Source: Lachnospiraceae bacterium (lineage in GTDB: Bacteria > Bacillota > Clostridia > Lachnospirales > Lachnospiraceae). From it: a stretch of 39,941 bases of DNA. Below the pieces are notes generated by a model. It was not told the DNA's origin and made no database searches. It was given only the letters and a program-made list of their open reading frames with translations. Made by a program: the position numbers and the translations under genes. Below, piece by piece: positions 37,349 through 39,941 of the stretch. The stretch is from NCBI GenBank assembly GCA_017520425.1, contig JAFXFO010000013.1, positions 1 through 39,941 on the forward strand, written 5' to 3'. Position 1 is the first letter of the stretch, and every line of letters starts with the position of its first letter.

Positions 37349-38491
37349 ATGAGAAAATTTGAGTTGATTGCGCCCTGCCATTTTGGTATGGAGGCAGTTT
37401 TGAAAAAAGAAATTATAGATTTGGGCTATGACGTGACAGAGGTGGTGGATGGCCGTATCACCTTTTGGGGAGATGAGGAAGCCCTGAGTCGGGCCAATAT
37501 CTTTTTGCGTACGGCAGAACGTATCTTGATTAAGATAGGAAGATTTAAAGCGGAGACTTACGAGGAGCTGTTTCAGGGGACAAAAGCCCTGGCCTGGGAG
37601 GATTATATTCCTAAGGATGGCAAATTCTGGGTAGCGAAGGCAGCCAGTGTAAAGAGTAAGCTTTTTAGTCCTTCGGATATCCAAAGCATTATGAAAAAGG
37701 CTATGGTGGAGCGTTTGAAGGAAAAATATCATATAAACTGGTTTGAGGAAACTGGGGATGCTTTTCCCATACGTGTATTTATTATGAAGGATGAGGTGAC
37801 CATAGGTCTGGACAGTACCGGTGATTCCCTACATAAAAGAGGGTATCGTAAATTGACAGCTAAGGCACCCATTGCAGAAAATCTGGCAGCTTCATTGATT
37901 ATGTTGACTCCCTGGAAAGCAGACAGAATCCTGGTGGATCCGTTCTGCGGAAGCGGTACTTTCCCCATAGAAGCAGCTATGATGGCGGCGAATATGGCAC
38001 CCGGCATGAACAGAAGCTTTACGGCAGAAAGTTGGAGCCATATTGTAGGAAAGAGCAATTGGTATGATGCACTGGATGAGGCACATGAAATCATGGATAT
38101 GTCGGTGGAGACGGATATTCAGGGATATGATATAGATGATAAAATGGTATCCATCGCCAGAGAGAATGCCAAGTTGGCAGGCGTGGAGAAGCTGATTCAT
38201 TTTCAGAGAAGAAGCGTGACTGATTTGAGCCATCCCAAGAAATACGGTTTTATTATTACCAATCCTCCTTATGGTGAGCGATTGGAGGAAAAGTCCGCGT
38301 TACCGGACTTGTATAAAACCATCGGAGAGCGTTATCAGGCTTTGGACAGCTGGAGCTTATATATGATAACTGCTTATGAGCAGGCGGAAAAGGACATGGG
38401 ACGGAAGGCTGACAAGAACCGAAAGATTTATAACGGTATGATGAAGACCTATTTTTATCAGTTTATGGGGCCGAAGCCACCGAAAAGATAG
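37349..38491 (+). CDS. ypsC: THUMP-domain 23S rRNA-type methyltransferase (YpsC/RlmL family)
   Basis: The 380-residue protein starts with the ferredoxin-like/THUMP region (LIAPCHFGMEAVLKKEI and VFIMKDEVTIGLDSTGDSLHKRGYR). The Rossmann methyltransferase part has motif I LVDPFCGSGTFPIEAA and motif IV IITNPPYGERL, the N6/N2 guanine-type NPPY signature. This composition and length match YpsC of Bacillus, the counterpart of the N-terminal half of RlmL, which makes m2G in 23S rRNA; the exact site modified cannot be told from sequence. It begins a three-gene housekeeping run with rdgB and a phosphodiesterase, 16 bp before the next start. Confidence 0.92.
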   Translation: MRKFELIAPCHFGMEAVLKKEIIDLGYDVTEVVDGRITFWGDEEALSRANIFLRTAERILIKIGRFKAETYEELFQGTKALAWEDYIPKDGKFWVAKAASVKSKLFSPSDIQSIMKKAMVERLKEKYHINWFEETGDAFPIRVFIMKDEVTIGLDSTGDSLHKRGYRKLTAKAPIAENLAASLIMLTPWKADRILVDPFCGSGTFPIEAAMMAANMAPGMNRSFTAESWSHIVGKSNWYDALDEAHEIMDMSVETDIQGYDIDDKMVSIARENAKLAGVEKLIHFQRRSVTDLSHPKKYGFIITNPPYGERLEEKSALPDLYKTIGERYQALDSWSLYMITAYEQAEKDMGRKADKNRKIYNGMMKTYFYQFMGPKPPKR

Positions 38492-38507
38492 ATGACGGAG
38501 AAGCAAT

Positions 38508-39119
38508 ATGAAGTTAGATAAAATTATTTTTGCCACAGGTAATAAGGATAAAGTAAAGGAAATCCAGATGATTCTGGCTGATTTGGGTGCGGAAGTAATC
38601 ACTATGAAGGAGGCTGGCATCTTTGTGGATGTGGAAGAAAACGGTGCCACCTATGAAGAAAATGCCATGATTAAGGCCAAAGCGGTGGCTGCCTATACCG
38701 ATGCGATTGTTATGGCAGATGATTCCGGACTGGAGATTGACTATTTAAATAAGGAGCCGGGAGTGTACTCGGCAAGATATTTGGGAGAGGATACTTCTTA
38801 CCGAATTAAGAATGCAAATCTCATAGAGCGTTTAAATGGGGTGCCGGATGAAAAGCGTACTGCACGATTTGTGTGTGCCATTGCAGCCGTACTTCCTGAC
38901 GGAACAGAACTGACTACCAGAGGCGTGATTGAAGGTAGAATCGGCTATGAAGAAAAAGGTGCTAACGGATTCGGATACGATCCTATTTTCTATGTGCCGG
39001 AGTTTGGCAAAACCACAGCGGAGCTGTCGGAAGAGGAGAAAAATCAGGTGAGTCATCGTGGCAATGCCTTGAGATTTATGAAAGAGGAATTAAAAAAGTA
39101 TGCGGATACTGATTGTTAG
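38508..39119 (+). CDS. rdgB: XTP/dITP diphosphatase (RdgB/HAM1)
   Basis: The 203-residue protein has the family motifs: IIFATGNKDKVKEIQ at the N-terminus, EENGATYEENAMIKAKA, ADDSGLEIDYLNKEPGVYSARY with the catalytic Asp, FGYDPIFYVPE and the SHRGNAL end. It hydrolyses non-canonical purine triphosphates to monophosphates, preventing their entry into nucleic acids. GGAG is upstream of the ATG. Its 3' end overlaps the next gene by 20 bases. Confidence 0.96.
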   Translation: MKLDKIIFATGNKDKVKEIQMILADLGAEVITMKEAGIFVDVEENGATYEENAMIKAKAVAAYTDAIVMADDSGLEIDYLNKEPGVYSARYLGEDTSYRIKNANLIERLNGVPDEKRTARFVCAIAAVLPDGTELTTRGVIEGRIGYEEKGANGFGYDPIFYVPEFGKTTAELSEEEKNQVSHRGNALRFMKEELKKYADTDC

Positions 39120-39582
39120 TGATACTCACCGTAGGAATGAGAACTATTTGGCATTACTGAAAAAGTGGAAAAATGTGGACATGGTCATTCATTGCGGGGA
39201 TGTGGAAGGCAGTGAGTATGCCATAAGTGAATCCGCAGAATGTCCTGTATGTATGGTGTCCGGTAACAATGATTTCTTCTCGCAGCTGCCAAGGGAGCAG
39301 GAGATCAGTATAGGGAAGTACAAGGTGTGGATTACTCACGGTCATCATTATCTGGTATCCATGGGACCGGAAAGAATCATGCAGGAAGCCAGAGCCAGAG
39401 GGGTGGATATTGTTATGTTTGGACATACCCACAGACCTTTGCTGATTCAGGAAGAGGATTTAATCGCCTTGAATCCGGGAAGCTTATCTTATCCGAGACA
39501 GGAGGGACATAAACCTACCTATGCTATAATGGAATTGGATAAAAAAGGAGAAGCTCATTTTACGCTTTCTTATATGAAATAA
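39100..39582 (+). CDS. YfcE/MJ0936-type metallophosphodiesterase
   Basis: The 160-residue protein shows all five calcineurin-like phosphoesterase blocks: SDTH at 8-11, HCGDVEGSEY, SGNND, WITHGHH and FGHTHRP. Such proteins bind two metal ions and hydrolyse phosphodiesters; the physiological substrate of this small class is not certain. The start ATG lies within the rdgB end, the usual arrangement of these two genes in Clostridia. Cytoplasmic, no signal peptide. Confidence 0.93.
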   Translation: MRILIVSDTHRRNENYLALLKKWKNVDMVIHCGDVEGSEYAISESAECPVCMVSGNNDFFSQLPREQEISIGKYKVWITHGHHYLVSMGPERIMQEARARGVDIVMFGHTHRPLLIQEEDLIALNPGSLSYPRQEGHKPTYAIMELDKKGEAHFTLSYMK

Positions 39583-39640
39583 AGATTGATTGCACGAATT
39601 TTCGTACTTTTGAATACTTTTCAAAAAAGTGAGAAAACTC

Positions 39641-39669
39641 TTGACATAACAGGCGATTCCCTATATAAT
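39641..39669 (+). promoter_or_regulatory. Promoter of the tRNA-Pro/Gly unit
   Basis: TTGACA (39641-39646), 17-bp spacer, TATAAT (39664-39669). Confidence 0.9.
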
Positions 39670-39700
39670 GGATTTTGCGTCACAAGCAGATATCCTTTAA

Positions 39701-39775
39701 CGGGGTGTGGCTCAGTTTGGCTAGAGTACCTGGTTTGGGACCAGGGGGTCGCAGGTTCGAATCCTGTCACCCCGA
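39701..39775 (+). tRNA. tRNA-Pro (anticodon TGG)
   Basis: Acceptor CGGGGTG/CACCCCG with A discriminator, anticodon stem CCTGG/CCAGG with loop TTTGGGA and anticodon at 39736-39738, T arm GCAGG-TTCGAAT-CCTGT. CCA not encoded. Confidence 0.94.
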
Positions 39776-39780
39776 TATCT

Positions 39781-39851
39781 GCGGGTGTAGTTCAATGGTA
39801 GAACACCAGCCTTCCAAGCTGGATACGTGGGTTCGATTCCCATCACCCGCT
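39781..39851 (+). tRNA. tRNA-Gly (anticodon TCC)
   Basis: Acceptor GCGGGTG/CACCCGC with T discriminator, anticodon stem CCAGC/GCTGG with loop CTTCCAA and anticodon at 39813-39815, T arm GTGGG-TTCGATT-CCCAT. It starts five bases after tRNA-Pro; a short T-run follows. Confidence 0.94.
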
Positions 39852-39852
39852 T

Positions 39853-39885
39853 TTTGTCAATATTTTTCTGAAAAATGTTGACAAA
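39853..39885. repeat. 15-bp inverted repeat overlapping the next promoter
   Basis: TTTGTCAATATTTTT and AAAAATGTTGACAAA pair around CTG with one G-T. The right arm contains the TTGACA of the following promoter. Confidence 0.7.
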
Positions 39886-39906
39886 TTAAGAAAGCCAAGA
39901 TATAAT
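39878..39906 (+). promoter_or_regulatory. Promoter of a gene beyond the window
   Basis: TTGACA (39878-39883), 17-bp spacer, TATAAT (39901-39906); the product lies right of the window end. Confidence 0.85.
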
Positions 39907-39941
39907 AGCTTTCGTTGATGTGTTTTACACATATGTGTCCA

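Noticed and set aside
39586-39881. Short frames across the tRNA-Pro and tRNA-Gly genes
   Set aside because: They cross structural RNA genes and lack ribosome binding sites.
1-39941. CRISPR array, rRNA, prophage or intact insertion sequence
   Set aside because: No regular spaced direct repeats, no rRNA sequence, and no transposase, integrase or phage structural gene was recognised.

Overview
The window looks like a chromosomal segment of a gut-type Clostridia, most likely a Lachnospiraceae member. The support is strong AGGAGG-type ribosome binding sites, TTGACA/TATAAT promoters, low-to-moderate GC, a family of MalFG-type sugar transporters without a local ATPase, a GH94 cellobiose phosphorylase, an unaccompanied SufC plus short SufB pair, and two promoters that resemble forespore and mother-cell sporulation sigma sites. 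The assignment is inference from gene content; there is no rRNA or marker gene here to prove it.

Layout. 1-663: remnant of a mobilisable-element-like sequence with strong hairpins and a truncated XRE regulator. 664-2447: a SAM methyltransferase and an XRE-HTH/orotate-phosphoribosyltransferase-like fusion. 2517-5213 (minus): a glycoside-hydrolase-like TIM-barrel protein, an Amidase_6 protein and a PepSY lipoprotein. 5377-9103: flavin-binding-fold protein, HD-domain protein, an AraC-HTH/aminoglycoside-phosphotransferase fusion with an internal start site, a membrane zincin and a small membrane protein. 9184-12514: a two-component system with a secreted/anchored PepSY-like partner. 12601-14550: a membrane-anchored TPR protein fused to a sugar-binding protein. 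14688-18324: GPH symporter plus GH2 beta-galactosidase operon. 18338-18529: long perfect inverted repeat. 18544-19995 (minus): secreted SGNH hydrolase, divergent from a LytTR/LiaF-like pair (20173-21359). 21432-24725: acyltransferase, GltS-like symporter and an unknown membrane protein in an overlapping operon. 24727-24916: a second long perfect inverted repeat. 24947-26604 (minus): minimal Suf pair. 26801-28273: chemoreceptor. 28393-28995: tRNA-Arg and two small Cys-rich proteins. 29055-36321: cellobiose phosphorylase, divergent LacI regulator, and a three-gene sugar ABC importer. 36478-39582: DUF1700-type membrane protein, a tiny Ser/Lys/Asn repeat protein, and a housekeeping run (RNA methyltransferase, RdgB, phosphodiesterase). 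39701-39851: tRNA-Pro and tRNA-Gly.

How the parts work together. The right half is a beta-glucan oligosaccharide utilisation locus: the binding protein and two permeases import an oligosaccharide, the phosphorylase splits cellobiose to glucose-1-phosphate and glucose without spending ATP, and the LacI protein probably represses both divergent promoters through CG-centred operators. The beta-galactosidase/GPH pair is a second, independent sugar route. The TPR-anchored copy of the binding protein at 12601 is clearly a paralogue of the transporter binding protein at 32924 but has no permease beside it; it sits just downstream of a two-component system, which makes a sensing or scaffolding role worth testing.

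Most unusual items: two unrelated-sequence but same-architecture perfect inverted repeats (29 and 37 bp arms) filling convergent intergenic gaps; the TPR/binding-protein fusion; the HTH/OPRT and AraC/APH fusions; a tandem LytTR-type operator with 21-bp phase placed between two divergent promoters; and a sigma-G-like promoter in front of a 54-residue KNSS-repeat protein. All functional calls are from reading motifs by eye, without database searches.
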